Shown: positions 54,421 through 64,000, counted from the first letter of the stretch. The stretch is 64,000 nt of DNA from Agapetus fuscipes (GCA_951799405.1 OX637342.1:4340001-4404000), one strand, 5' to 3'. Numbers and translations are program-made. Notes: generated by a model from the sequence alone, not told the origin.

Positions 54421-55049
54421 AAAAAAAATCTTAAATTTCAGATGAAGTTTCAAGGGTCACATTATTTTATTCTGCCATGTTTGTACTTGCCTATACACAG
54501 AGCACGCGTCTGATAGGTACGGGAATGTGTTTAAATATTTAAAGCACATAAAACGTTGTACAAGTGTAAACACCTTAAGGGCTTTCATATTCAGGCTACG
54601 GTCTGCGAGCTGCGTATTGAAAATTCTAAAGAGCGACCTTTTACGCGATAACCGTTTTTTTTGTAGCGCGCCTTTGAAGGAGTCCACATCGAAATCGTTC
54701 TGACTCCCCAAGTGCAAAAAATAAACGCTTACACTCAACCATAAAGAAAAATGTGTGAAAGCTCAATCGCTCACTAGGTGCTGTTTTATTGTCTGCTAGC
54801 TAACACGGCAGATGTCGTCCTGTATACATTGCAAACAATTTGATAGTGACGAATGAAAAAAAAACTGTTTATTACCGGATTGACATCAAGTTTAAAACGA
54901 CCCATTTCAAAGATAATATTTACGATTGCTGAAAATTTGATCACAACCTTATGAGCATTTCATTTTTATAAATCTAAGTTCCATACAATGTTTAGCTTTT
55001 TACGAATTTGAAAGATTTTCGTGAAAATTTACCAACTGCTTGATTTTTT
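54421..55049. other. No recognisable gene
   Basis: A 93-codon minus frame at 54457-54738 (LQKKRLSRKRSLFRIFNTQL in its middle) is open but unrecognised. It might be an old LINE C-terminus. Confidence 0.3.
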
Positions 55050-55271
55050 GGTACCGGGTTTTGACCGTGGTCCATATTTTTGCTTTTCTTCTTTTTCTTT
55101 TTCTTCTTTCTTGATACTTCTTGAAGACTTTCAGCTGACGTTTCATCTCCTCTGTGGGTGACTTCTTCGGAGCTCTGCTCACTTCAGAAGCTGAAAGTCT
55201 TCAAGAAGTATCAATAAGGAAGAAAAAGAAAAAAAAAGAAAAAATATAGACTGCGGTCAAAACTCGGAACT
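55050..55271. repeat. Long hairpin with purine/pyrimidine arms
   Basis: The left arm 55050-55136 includes GGTTTTGACCGTGGTCCATA and GATACTTCTTGAAGACTTTC. The right arm 55189-55271 reads back as its complement (GAAAGTCTTCAAGAAGTATC, TAGACTGCGGTCAAAACTCG). The arms are about 85 bp at roughly 90% identity with a 52-nt loop, and part of each arm is a TTCTTCTTTTTC-type polypyrimidine run. It could be a foldback element or an inverted duplication. Confidence 0.85.
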
Positions 55272-55715
55272 AAAAAATTAAACATCTGAATCCGGCCGTG
55301 AAAGCCTACAAACATTTATAATTTACCAACTGTTCTGTATCCACTAACATTTTATAGATTTCAAATATCATTTCAGGATGAAAAGCAACTCAGACACTCT
55401 CGATTGATGCCGTTACCAACGAACAACATTTGATACATATTTTTTTGTAAAAGTTTTGTCTGACTTTGGATGTCAGGTTTTGTACTTGCTGTACGGAGAA
55501 ACGTGGACGCATAAAAATGCTGCAGACGCTCCAAGGCGGCTGTAGGAATTCCCAAGTCGCAGGCATAAAACGCAAATTTAAGATGCTAGGACGAATGAGA
55601 GAGATTGTAATACCTGTTGAAGATGATCGCTAAAGCATGACATTCCTGCGTCCTACAAGCGATCTCTCTACCGATACATATACAGATACCGGGACGTATA
55701 CACTATATACATACC
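55272..55715. other. No recognisable gene
   Basis: Two overlapping 60-codon minus frames (55373-55575) include LERLQHFYASTFLRT-like text without recognisable family. Nothing else. Confidence 0.3.
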
Positions 55716-55717
55716 AA

Positions 55718-56313
55718 TTGTTACGAAACAGGTTACGAATGTATAAGTTCATGCCTACGTGTTTTTATTATTGTGTGTCTATCAGTGGCGAAGGGTGTCA
55801 TACAAGCCGGTTCCCATCGGCTTACCTTTTAAATGATGTAACAAATAGTTAAAAAATATAGGCTCAAAGTAAAAAAAATACATTTAAAACGAAAGAAACA
55901 ATACCTACGTATTTTCCCCCATTGAAACCATGCAGTCTACTTCATTATCATTTTTGCCTCATTTTAAACGGGAAATCGATGGGAATCGGCTTGTATGGCA
56001 CCCTTCGCCACTGGTGTCTAGGCATACTTACTGGCTATATACATGTGTGCGTAGACGTAAGTTTTTGATATGTTGTACCATGTACGTCTCGTACTCTCTG
56101 TCAACATCCATTCTAGACGCGTCTCGTACGGTCAGGAACACGCGAGAACAGGCCTTGGTCACATATAAATATAAGCTGCGGTTCTGTGAAGCTTCAGTGA
56201 TCAATTAACGCCCAAGCCGTGAAGTTACAGAGTGAACCATAATAAAGTAATCAATTTGTTAAAAATAAATACTATAAAATAAAGTCTACTGAAAGTTTAT
56301 TGAAAATGAACCC
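55718..56313 (+). mobile_element. LTR-like block interrupted by a hAT MITE
   Basis: It starts TGTTACGAAACAGGTTACGA, like the solo LTR at 51133. After the MITE (55783-56013 and its duplication) it continues to a TATA-like ACATATAAATATAAGC at about 56160, TTCAGTGATCA as initiator about 30 bp on, and AATAAA-type signals (56240-56320). Its far end is replaced by an RTE tail. Confidence 0.55.
55783..56013. mobile_element. hAT-type MITE, second copy, 8-bp duplication
   Basis: CAGTGGCGAAGGGTGTCATA and TATGGCACCCTTCGCCACTG are the ends. GTGTCTAT (55775-55782) and GTGTCTAG (56014-56021) are the duplication with one mismatch. The interior is the reverse complement of the copy at 16156-16383. Confidence 0.93.
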
Positions 56314-56316
56314 GGA

Positions 56317-56545
56317 ATAAACTGTAACTATAACTGTGTCGTCATTCCGGTGGCCAGAGCCTCCGCAGAGCTGCCTCCATTTCTTCCTTTCCTTACTAAC
56401 CTCTTTAAATTCAATCATACCCATCACCTTTATCATGTATTTTCTTCTTTTACGCTCACTTTGTACATCCCATTCTTTCACAATCTCCTCAATCTGATCA
56501 CTACATTATTTTCTAGGTTGTCCTTTACCTTGTACGTAATTTAAC
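56317..56545 (-). pseudogene. RTE-like LINE 3' end
   Basis: CTGTAACTATAACTGTGTCG is the tail. GGTGGCCAGAGCCTCCGCAG is the 3' untranslated end. The minus frame then reads ERKRRKYMIKVMGMIEFKEV, preceded by EWDVQS. This is the C-terminus of the family at 59.7 kb. Confidence 0.8.
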
Positions 56546-57060
56546 ATTTTTATTAACATATCTTGTCTGAGTAGCATATCAATATGTACAAAATCACTCA
56601 AAACAAAGGTATGAATATGATCCGTGGCTGATTCATTCAGACTATGGCAAGAGTGGCAAGCACAATTGGCATGCGTGCATGGCCGTGTGTGGGTCTCTAG
56701 CCATACATGGTTCAGAAGACACATGCGAAATTATAAATATGTAAGATGTTACAGATAAATGTTACCTTTTTAAGTGATTGCTTGTACCTATAGCAATCAA
56801 GAGTAATCGTATGACGCTTAGATTTAGTAAGTGGCAACATTAGAATGATTTAGAACTTTAAAAAAATAAAAAATAACTTTCGGCCTCTTGGCAATCTAGG
56901 TCAAGAGGCCGAAACCTGTCAACTCGATATTTTGTTTGTTTATTTTTAACAAATAAAATAGATAATAGTAGAATAAAACCAAATTTATTTTCATTGTTTT
57001 AAGTTTACAATTGAGTTCTACAAAGTTTCCGCTGAAACATTTCATAAATTGTTAGAATGA
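56546..57060. other. No recognisable gene
   Basis: GAGGCCGAAACCTGTC (56905) and GGCCTCTTGGCAATC with CAAGAGGCCGAAACC give a short inverted repeat. Nothing else. Confidence 0.35.
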
Positions 57061-57061
57061 T

Positions 57062-57138
57062 TTATTTAGTGAGCATTGTTTTTAAATAATTCACACCTCA
57101 AGAGCTTTCTGCAAGCTTGGTCGTCGCTAAAGAAAGCG
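57062..57138 (-). repeat. SINE B 3' fragment
   Basis: TTTATTTAGTGAGCATTGTT, TTCACACCTCAAGAGCTTTC and GCAAGCTTGGTCGTCGCTAA. Confidence 0.8.
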
Positions 57139-57560
57139 TCAATGACAACTTTAGGCCAGAGCGACACGTAAAAATAACAAGAGTTTGCGATCGTGTAGAT
57201 TTTGATTGCTCGCCACTGCTGGGACGGATTCTACAGCTTTATGCCCCCAGCAATTATAATAGAGCAAGTAGTCATGATCTTTTCACGATCCCCGCCTGCC
57301 GAACCGATGTTCTTCGTCAGTCTTGCGTGAGCTGTCGCTGCTCAATACTCTGGCCTCCTCAACCCCACACCTGGATATATTTACAACTAGTGTGGATCGC
57401 TTACTATCAGAGTCTGTATGTATATTAGAACGACGTATGGATGCGTAGATTAAGAAATTAATCTGTGTATTATTCTATTACGTTAGCAATGTTTTATGTA
57501 TTGTGACGTTTTGGTGTTTAACTGTCAGTCCTGTATATATTTGTTAAATAAATAAATTTT
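57139..57560 (+). pseudogene. Jockey-type LINE C-terminal remnant
   Basis: It encodes DFDCSPLLGRILQLYAPSNY, NRASSHDLFTIPACRTDVLR and QSCVSCRCSI, which parallels RLYVPDDYTRGRGHDLFHVP / SRTDVV of the LINE at 45.8 kb but belongs to another family. About 130 bp of 3' untranslated sequence follow, ending near TTGTTAAATAAATAAA. Confidence 0.6.
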
Positions 57561-57724
57561 GTTCAAAGAGCATAACCAAAAATAGCAAAATATATCATGC
57601 AAGATTGTCATTTTTTAATGATCTTGTATAGAACGCATTACGCATAACCTTTTCACTGAGTATAATTACATTACAAAAACTCTTCTTATAATTTTAAAAA
57701 TATAAAGAAAATACCACAGCACTT

Positions 57725-57985
57725 TTAGTGAATAATTTAGTTTTCTAAAGTTTGTGTATTCACACAGTGAAAATTCATTTTTATAAGAAATTATAAAAGT
57801 TTATAAAAAAACACAGAGTTTTATTTTCACAAATTGAGTATTTAATTCCACCTCAAGTACTTTCGACTTATTCACGGACGTGAAAGTACGAAAGTACTTG
57901 AGGTAAGTATGAGAGTGTTTTTTTATAAATTTTTATAATTTCTTATAATTTAGTTTTCATTCATATTTTTCTATTTACGCTCCCA
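57725..57985. repeat. Family K copy containing nested inverted repeats
   Basis: GTGTATTCACACAGTGAAAA is the family K end. ACCTCAAGTACTTTC (57850) pairs with GAAAGTACTTGAGGT (57891). Outside it, AAGAAATTATAAAAGTTTAT and AAAAACAC pair with GTGTTTTTTTATAAATTTTT and ATAATTTCTTA. The result is a hairpin within a hairpin of about 170 bp. Confidence 0.65.
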
Positions 57986-58280
57986 AGGTGAATATTCGCA
58001 ACGTTATATACTAGGCGTACTTTGCAATTTACATATTTTTTTTAGGGGCACAGCGAGACATGTGTTTGCCGTAAAACGGTGAAATTGTTTCACTAAATTT
58101 AGGGGCTTAGTTTATTACATGCATATTATGTATATGGAACACGCTTTCACGCCTGAAAAAATCCTCAAACAAATCCCGTCAACATTTTTAAGATTTCAAT
58201 TTCCTCCGAGGAAATATTTTGCATTCCGGGACGCAAAATACAAGTTGCTTTGCTAAAGCATATTTCTAAACATAGCGTTC
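57986..58280. other. No recognisable gene
   Basis: Nothing recognised. Confidence 0.35.
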
Positions 58281-58284
58281 CCTA

Positions 58285-58690
58285 AGTGCTTGTTTGTCTT
58301 ATGCCCGTCAGAGGTAATTTCACATGAGCAATTTTCGGATGTGTACTGGACCTATGCGTCTTAAATATTTAAAACAGCTCTAATATTACGTTTTTACTAG
58401 CTTCGATTTATTAGAATGTGATTCTTAAGACAATTTTAATGAAGGAAAATCTTTCAATCAAATGGTAGATAAGTTAAATAAGCAGTGGGGGGACGATAGG
58501 ACTTAAAGTAATGAAGGTAAAATGATCATAAGACACTTTTGCATGGTCATGTTTTATGAAATGTAAGCTTAAAATTACGCTTGTGTTCAGAGCTACAGAT
58601 CGTCCCCCCAGTGCTTATTTGGCTTATCTACCAATTGATTTAAATATGACCTTTCAATTAAATTGTCTAAAGAATTAAATTCTGCTCAAT
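58285..58690. mobile_element. MITE family L, two facing copies
   Basis: AAGTGCTTGTTTGTCTTATG opens the first copy (to about 58490, GATAAGTTAAATAAGCAGTG). GTGCTTATTTGGCTTATCTA at 58612 starts a second, partial copy. Between them GGGGGGACGATAG and GATCGTCCCCCC face each other, so the region is one larger inverted structure. Confidence 0.6.
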
Positions 58691-58707
58691 TAGAGCAAAG
58701 AAATAAA

Positions 58708-58845
58708 CGCAAAATGTTCACTTGAGATTGGGTTTTTTTGTTGTAAGTACACATGCGGAATGTGTAAGTGCGAACTTGTACGTGTCTGCTAATGAGATTT
58801 CATTAAACATGAATTTCAAATGTAACATATTATCTTTGAAAATTT
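58708..58845 (+). mobile_element. Family D element, 5'-truncated
   Basis: AATGTTCACTTGAGATTGGG, GTACACATGCGGAATGTGTA, CGAACTTGTACGTGTCTGCT and AATTTCAAATGTAACATATT. Confidence 0.8.
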
Positions 58846-59262
58846 TCAATATAACGGCAGTTCTATCTTCTTTAATTTTTTTCGGAAGTTTAAAAGCTCT
58901 CAATTTTTTTTCACCCTGAATCGAAAAACAGTAAAAATGCTCAGCGTTTTTCTTGGAAAAGTTAATTAAGAAAAACTGAAAATAGTTAGGCTTCAACTTG
59001 AAAGTTTTTTTACCTAAAAATTAACTTTACCCAATTTAACTTTGCTTCATTGAGGTCTAAAAAAGTTATACGAGTACAATTTTAACAAACTTTTAATTTT
59101 TTAATTTTTGTTGACACAGCACATTTTATATATATTTTTTTTCGACTGGAGTGTTTGCTCTGATATGTCTCTCTCATTTTAATGAACAAGAAGTATTTTT
59201 TTCGAAAACGTGATTGATAATATAATATGTAGGTATATTTTCAAATTATAATAATAATAATC
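58846..59262. other. No recognisable gene
   Basis: Nothing recognised. Confidence 0.35.
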
Positions 59263-59263
59263 T

Positions 59264-59452
59264 TTAATCTAAGTTGCAAGGATATATTCATTTAGAGCTC
59301 TCAAATGCATGCCCACAAACAAACACGTGTAGTTCGCGCTTAAAAATGCTGATTGTATACTTACAAATAAAATCCAAACCTCAAATGACCATAAGCACTA
59401 CAACTTTTACTGACCTTCCCTGACACAGGGGTGACATTGGCAATGTTTACTA
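59264..59452 (-). mobile_element. Family D element, subfamily D1
   Basis: AATCTAAGTTGCAAGGATAT, CAAACACGTGTAGTTCGCGC, GACCTTCCCTGACACAGGGG and TGACATTGGCAATG; the head is cut off and replaced by the next copy. Confidence 0.85.
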
Positions 59453-59467
59453 CATGTTATCAAATAA

Positions 59468-59672
59468 TTCATATTAAATGCATACCCACAACAAATATAT
59501 ACATTAAGTTAACCTTTTCACATGCCACATGTGAACTTAGAACATGAAAACCCAAATATGAAATGAACAAAAACCTTGCGAATCTTGTCGACCTCTCCTG
59601 AAACAGGAGTGACATAGGCAAAGTGAACCATTTTTACTGTATGTATGGTTAGCCTCATACCAAACAATAAGT
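59468..59672 (-). mobile_element. Family D element, old
   Basis: AATGCATACCCACAACAAAT, CACATGCCACATGTGAACTT, CTGAAACAGGAGTGACATAG and head CAAACAATAAGTCAAG. It stands in tandem with the previous copy. Confidence 0.8.
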
Positions 59673-59677
59673 CAAGT

Positions 59678-60430
59678 CAATGTACTGGGTACTGGGTGCC
59701 ACAGCTTGTATCGCCAAAAATCAAAACATATCTAAAAATGCTAGATTGGCGTTACACAGTGGCATACTTTTACCCACCTTGATGTATGGAAGTGAAGCCT
59801 GGACGGTGAATGAAAGTGAAATTAGTAAAGTCCATACTGTTGAAATGGACTTTCTAAGAAGTATGATTGGGAAAAAACGGAGTGACTGGGTGAGAAATGA
59901 TTTTGTAAGAGAAGAATGTGGTGCAAGAGAAAGTGTGAAAGTGAAAATTAAAAGAAGTTTGTTTAGATGGTTTGGACATATGGAGAGAATGAATGAGGAA
60001 AGACTGACGCAGAAAGTATATGTTAGTAGAATATATGGATGTGGTGGTAGAGGAAGACCGAGAAAGGTATCTAATCTAATCTAATCTAAGCTGCAAAGAT
60101 ATATATCATTTAAGATTTATATTAAATGCATTCCCACAAGCAGATATGTATAATTTCGCGCTAACACATGCCGCATGTGGACCTACAATATAAAAACCCA
60201 ATCTCAAATGAACATAAGCCTTGCAACTCTTGCCGTCCTTCCCTGAAACAGGGGTGACATTGGCAAAGTGAACGTATGGATGGACCATATATTCGAAATT
60301 GCAAATTAATGGAATATCTAGAGTCATAATACAAGAAGAGCCAGTATGAAGAAGGTTATGACTCTGGAGGAAATGAAAGAAGTAGGTATGTTCGGACAGA
60401 AAGAAATGGCGGTTGATCTGTAATGTTGGC
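59678..60430 (+). pseudogene. RTE-like LINE C-terminus split by a D element
   Basis: The first part (to 60070) encodes NARLALHSGILLPTLMYGSE, AWTVNESEISKVHTVEMDFL, RSMIGKKRSDWVRNDFV, ESVKVKIKRSLFRWFGHMER and GRGRPRK. The second (from 60274) continues VWMDHIFEIAN-like sequence to the terminal MKKVMTLEEMKEV. The LYGSEAW block and the R-W-x-G-H-x-x-R-M block are hallmarks of the region after the RTE-type polymerase domain. The polymerase itself is missing. The copy at 63.7 kb shows the uninterrupted order. Confidence 0.85.
60071..60273 (-). mobile_element. Family D element inside an RTE remnant, GTAT duplication
   Basis: GTAT at 60067-60070 and again at 60274-60277 is single in the uninterrupted RTE (about 63826). 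The element has its CTAATCTAATCTAATC tail at the left and stops at GGCAAAGTGAAC, so about 55 bp of head are lost. The short duplication and 5' loss with intact tail are what a retroposon would leave. Confidence 0.92.
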
Positions 60431-60509
60431 GGCTAGGGTTTATTAAAGTGAAATTTGTTTTATGTTGTAGTTTTTGATGTCCATATATGATTTTTAAAAA
60501 ACAAATTTG

Positions 60510-60752
60510 TATGTTGGTATGCGACTGACCACCCATGCTGTAAAAATGGTTCAGTTTGCCAATGTCACCCCTGTTTCAGGGAAAGACGGCAAGAGTTGCA
60601 GGGTGTATGTCCATTTGAGATTTGGTTTTTATGTTGTAGGTTCACATGAGGCATGTGCAAGCGCGAATTTGTACGTGTCTGGTTGTGAAAATGCATGTAA
60701 TGTAAATCTCCAATGTAACATATCTTTGCAACTTAGATTAGATTAGATTAGA
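60510..60752 (+). mobile_element. Family D element, near full-length
   Basis: TGTTGGTATGCGACTGACCA, CAGGGAAAGACGGCAAGAGT, GGTTCACATGAGGCATGTGC and CTTAGATTAGATTAGATTAG. The 75-codon frame is open (MRLTTHAVKMVQFANVTPVS). Confidence 0.9.
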
Positions 60753-61380
60753 ATGATATTTTTTTTGAAAAACTCCGCTTTTGCTTCTGTGAAATGCATA
60801 TAATATGTAAACTTAGTTGCTGAAATAAAGGACCCATTGGCCATTGATGACAAAAAAAAATGCTAAGAGTAAAAATTAATAAAAAAAAATCAATAGGATT
60901 TTTACGGAATTCATTAAATTGTTTTATGCAAAAAAAGTACAGAATCGGAAGTACGAAGTATACTTCAAATATTCTGATTATGATTTTTGAATATGATTAT
61001 ATTTTTAATGAAAATTATAATTATACGTTAATATGGATGGAATAATTCATTCACAAAATCATAAATATTCAAATGTAATTAATTTTTTTTTTGATCAATC
61101 AAAGGTCTTTTATGAGTTTTTAAAATGTTTACAACAACAAAAATACTACTCAACTGATTTTTTTAAACCAAGATAATCGTGAAAACCGTTTAAAGAAATA
61201 TATTATGCCATTAATTTTAACATTAAAACAAATCATGAGGCAATAAAAAGAGTACATATTAAAATGAAAATTATGTTGATACAAAGAACATAAGGACTCT
61301 CCAAGAAAATAAACAGAAATATAAAGACATGAATCGATCAAACATTTTCGCACGTGTATACGAAAAACTTGCGTTTTATG
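60753..61380. other. No recognisable gene
   Basis: AT-rich, nothing recognised. Confidence 0.4.
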
Positions 61381-61384
61381 TTCA

Positions 61385-61575
61385 ATTTCATCTGAATCTG
61401 ATGATGGTGTGAGGACTGAAAACGTTTGTAGTCAAGAATCTTTACAATAATAGTGAAAATGAAGCAGTGCTTTAAATGAAGAAAAGTGGTTTTCTTTAAA
61501 GTTATTTGAACAATTAATAATGCACCAACCATCCAAAGTAATTAATAATGAGTTTCACAGTGTTAATACACAAAC
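61385..61575 (+). repeat. Family K repeat with hammerhead-like motif
   Basis: CTGATGATGGTGTGAGGACT at 61398 is followed by GAAAACGTTTG. TGAGTTTCACAGTGTTAATA with CACAAACC ends the repeat at about 61575. Confidence 0.55.
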
Positions 61576-61583
61576 CATTATAA

Positions 61584-61840
61584 ATATCGATACCTTAAAG
61601 GTAAAACTGAATAAGTGACATATTAAGCTAGCAGAGGTTCCTCCGATAATTACACCCCTATTCCTATTTTTCTAGAGAGAAAACGCTAAAGAAGTATGAA
61701 AGTCCTCATGGTGTAGAAGTTGTTTTTCCTTATAATTAGATCACTTCTGTGAGAAGTTACATTCAATAAAATGTTTTATCTACGATTTCTCAAATCAGTG
61801 AATCAGCATTTATTCAGTTTACCTTTAAGATGGCGATATA
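61584..61840. mobile_element. MITE family J, best complete copy
   Basis: ATATCGATACCTTAAAGGTA at the left, TTTACCTTTAAGATGGCGAT plus AT at the right. Also CGATTTCTCAAATCAGTGAA on the right arm. It is 257 bp long and lies between two inverted family K copies. Confidence 0.85.
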
Positions 61841-61861
61841 ATGAATCATAAATGATTTTTT

Positions 61862-62015
61862 GTAAGGTTTGTGTATTAACATTGTGAAAATTCATATTGA
61901 TTGAATTCTATTAAACATCGTAGAACTTTTCTTAAAAAAAAAACGGTTTTATTTTCACAATTATATTGATTTAATTTTAATAAATAGTTATAAACGTTTT
62001 CAAATGCGAAATCAG
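61862..62015 (-). repeat. Family K repeat, inverted
   Basis: GGTTTGTGTATTAACATTGT, GAAAATTCATATTGATTGAA and TATAAACGTTTTCAAATGCG. It mirrors 61385-61575 across the J element. Confidence 0.55.
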
Positions 62016-62540
62016 AAATGTAAATATATATATTTGCAATTCATATAATAGATAACTTGTAAATATACGTTTATTACATTTTTTTAATTTTATTCCATCA
62101 TAATACGTTCCATAAAAAGTAACAGCAACATAAACCAGTCACCTTCAAATTGGCAAATACAACCTTTTTTACACTTTTACTAAAAGGTTGCAGAAAAAAG
62201 AGAGAGTAATTAAGGAAAAAAACAAGTCCATCATGGGTGCTAAACCGATGTCAGAGGTCCACTATTGACACAGAAGGTGCAATGATTGATTTCCTTCAGC
62301 GGGAGGGTTGACCACCCCTGTAATTAATTCTGTCCCCATTCATCAGGGTGGATCAACCTTGTCAGCCGGTCTCGTTTTTTTTAATCTAAAATAATCACCG
62401 ACCTAAACGAGAGGAACGCTTTAATGCCTTTAAAAAATACCAGCATATTTAATCAACGTTATAGTTCCTATCTAAAGGATATTCCTTTAGGGTTTGAACT
62501 TTTTAAATTACTTTGTTAAGGCTAAAATAAAAGTGGTTTT
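62016..62540. other. No recognisable gene
   Basis: GGGAGGGTTGACCACCCCTG and CAGGGTGGATCAACC (62309-62359) form an imperfect inverted pair. Nothing else recognised. Confidence 0.35.
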
Positions 62541-62544
62541 AAAA

Positions 62545-62660
62545 TATTGTAACTTGGTCGCCATTCCACTAGAAGTGTCCAGAGCTTCTGCAGATCTGCC
62601 TCCATTTTAATCATAACCTTGCATGCCTCTTCCAATTTGTTCATATCCATCACTGGGCTT
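62545..62660 (-). pseudogene. RTE-like LINE 3' remnant
   Basis: TTGTAACTTGGTCGCCATTC, CACTAGAAGTGTCCAGAGCT, TCTGCAGATCTGCCTCC, then CTTGCATGCCTCTTCCAATT and TCATATCCATCAC. These parallel 56335-56440 and 25703-26130. Confidence 0.7.
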
Positions 62661-62667
62661 GCATTTT

Positions 62668-62715
62668 ACATGAGTTTTGAATGTTAATATATCTTTGCAA
62701 CTTAGATAATAGTTT
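62668..62715 (+). repeat. Family D 3' fragment
   Basis: ATGAGTTTTGAATGTTAATA, TATCTTTGCAACTTAGATAA and TAG. Confidence 0.6.
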
Positions 62716-62734
62716 ATTATACTTATATATAGGT

Positions 62735-62950
62735 ATTCTGGTTGGTTGCCATTTTCTTGAGCTGCGAATTAGAGGTGACATCAATGAGTTGCTTCAAATC
62801 CTGAAAATATAAAGTCCTTGGGCGACCTCTTGTTTGTCTTTCCAAGATTTTTCCTCAAAGATGTCGTGAAGAAGATGCTAGATCTAAGCGAGTGTCCTAT
62901 TAAAGTAGCATCACTTTGGGTTTCCTCTTCGAAATGTGACTTATAAGCTC
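62735..62950 (-). pseudogene. Possible LINE C-terminal remnant
   Basis: The minus strand gives EKSWKDKQEVAQGLYIFRI-like text with breaks. The wording suggests the end of a LINE or related element, but I cannot align it with other copies here. Confidence 0.25.
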
Positions 62951-63650
62951 TGATTTTTCTTGTACTTCCTGCAGCAATTTTTCAATGGAATTGCGAGTAC
63001 GAAATAATTATGTTACAAAACTAAACAACTTATTAAAAAAATATAGGCAAAATTTATGGAAAAAGTCTGTTCAGATTTCCAAAAGGAAAATAAAATAAAA
63101 TTATTTTATCAAGTACAAAATATCTCAAAAATTTACTTCCATTTTAGAAAGTTTCAAGTTTTTGCGTGCCATTACTTCTGAAGTAAACTCTCTCCAACAC
63201 GAAACCTTTTTTAAGTCACAAAATTTCTCGACTTTCAAAGACGCTCGAGCACCTTATTTTTTCATTAACAAACAAACATCACTTATCTCAATCAAGACGC
63301 AAAGTTAAACCTTGTCACCGGAATTGTCTGCTGGAAGCGTGTTGACTTTTTACCTTTCGCTGAAACTTGGAAGGCTTTGCAAAATATTGTTGCCGGAAAA
63401 TTTTCAGTCGCAAAGTAAAGAGGTTTTGTAAATAAATTTATTCTCTTTTTTAAGAAAACAATTTACCAAATTGAGTGGAAGATGTTTGACTTTGTGAAAA
63501 TTTTCAAACAAAGAATTTTTCAAACATTTTAATGTTTTCCCTGCCGGCGTCAAATATAATAAAAATTTTCTTCTTTTGAGCTTTTACGGCATATCACGAG
63601 ATTTGGCCCTCAGATGATTTTTGAAGTTGTTTATATTTTTACTGTTTTTG
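62951..63650. other. No recognisable gene
   Basis: AT-rich, nothing recognised. Confidence 0.35.
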
Positions 63651-63670
63651 GCTGTAGTGTTTTTTTTTCC

Positions 63671-63985
63671 TTTTACGTTAGTGATGAAAAGTGTGAAAGT
63701 AAAGATTAAAAGAAGTATACTTAGATGGTTTGGACATTTGGAGAGAATGAATGAGGAAAGACTGACGAAGAAAGTATATGCTGAAAGAATTGATGGATGT
63801 CGTGGAAGAGGAAGACCGAGAAAGGTATGGATGGACCAAATTTTCGAAATAGCGAGTGAATGGGATATCCAGAGTCATAATAAAAGGAGAGCTTGTATGA
63901 AAAAGGTTTTGACTCTGGATGAAATGAAAGAAGTATGCAAGGACAGGAAGAAGCGGCGGCAAATCTGTAATGCTGATTTGTAATG
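63671..63985 (+). pseudogene. RTE-like LINE C-terminus, uninterrupted
   Basis: From about 63685 the frame reads MKSVKVKIKRSILRWFGHLE, RMNEERLTKKVYAERIDGCR, GRGRPRKVWMDQIFEIASEW, DIQSHNKRRACMKKVLTLDE and MKEVCKDRKKRRQICNADL, then a stop at 63980-63982. It is 5'-truncated in the KVKIKR region. It gives the reference order for the split copies. The window ends within its 3' untranslated region. Confidence 0.85.
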
Positions 63986-64000
63986 TTGGTTTATTAGTTT

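Noticed and set aside
54457..54738. 93-codon minus-strand frame
   Set aside because: Some basic and hydrophobic patches recall a LINE C-terminus, but no specific motif could be aligned.

Overview
The window is eukaryotic nuclear DNA from an arthropod, most likely an insect; the order cannot be fixed from the sequence. It is AT-rich, has spliced coding exons with consensus GT/AG sites, and is densely packed with retroposons and small DNA transposons of arthropod type. There is no bacterial or organellar gene organisation, no rRNA, no CRISPR array and no tRNA gene that looks functional.

One host gene can be assembled. Five exons on the + strand (20918-21014, 33438-33558, 35562-35704, 36088-36226, 39817-40042) join in frame with compatible splice phases and total 726 nt including the stop. 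They encode a secreted, cysteine-rich protein of 241 residues (221 from the second Met) with a signal peptide and a hydrophobic C-terminal tail. Its first intron is 12.4 kb long, and all its introns hold repeats.

The rest is transposable-element strata. (1) A near-complete Jockey-superfamily LINE lies on the minus strand at 45717-49541, with a Q-rich ORF1 and an intact 961-residue endonuclease/reverse transcriptase overlapping it by 11 nt. (2) There are truncated LINE pieces: two CR1/L2-like copies (13979-15279, 18240-18828), RTE-like C-terminal pieces (21.8, 24.4, 25.7, 38.9, 50, 56.3, 59.7, 62.5 and 63.7 kb), an RNase H-bearing LINE end (5188-5801) and two copies of another LINE end (9.6-10.2 kb and 54.0 kb). 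(3) Penelope-like remains include a GIY-YIG endonuclease end at 2913-3089. (4) Three tRNA-derived SINE families, called here A, B and C, are present. (5) A very abundant family of about 250 bp, called D, has roughly 30 copies or fragments, 5' truncations and a (TTAGA)n tail. (6) Foldback or terminal-inverted-repeat DNA elements include hAT-type copies with 8-bp target duplications. (7) One solo LTR has a 4-bp duplication and further LTR-like blocks occur.

Many insertions are nested, which gives a relative chronology: D into an RTE piece, a MITE and a SINE B; SINE A into an RTE piece; one MITE inside another; a hAT element inside an LTR; an RTE end inside a Jockey-like end. The most informative observations are the shared 3' end of SINE B and the CR1/L2-like LINE at 18.2 kb, which suggests a SINE-LINE partnership, and the D family itself, for which I recognise no parent. 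Family letters (A-D, F-L) are labels for this window only.
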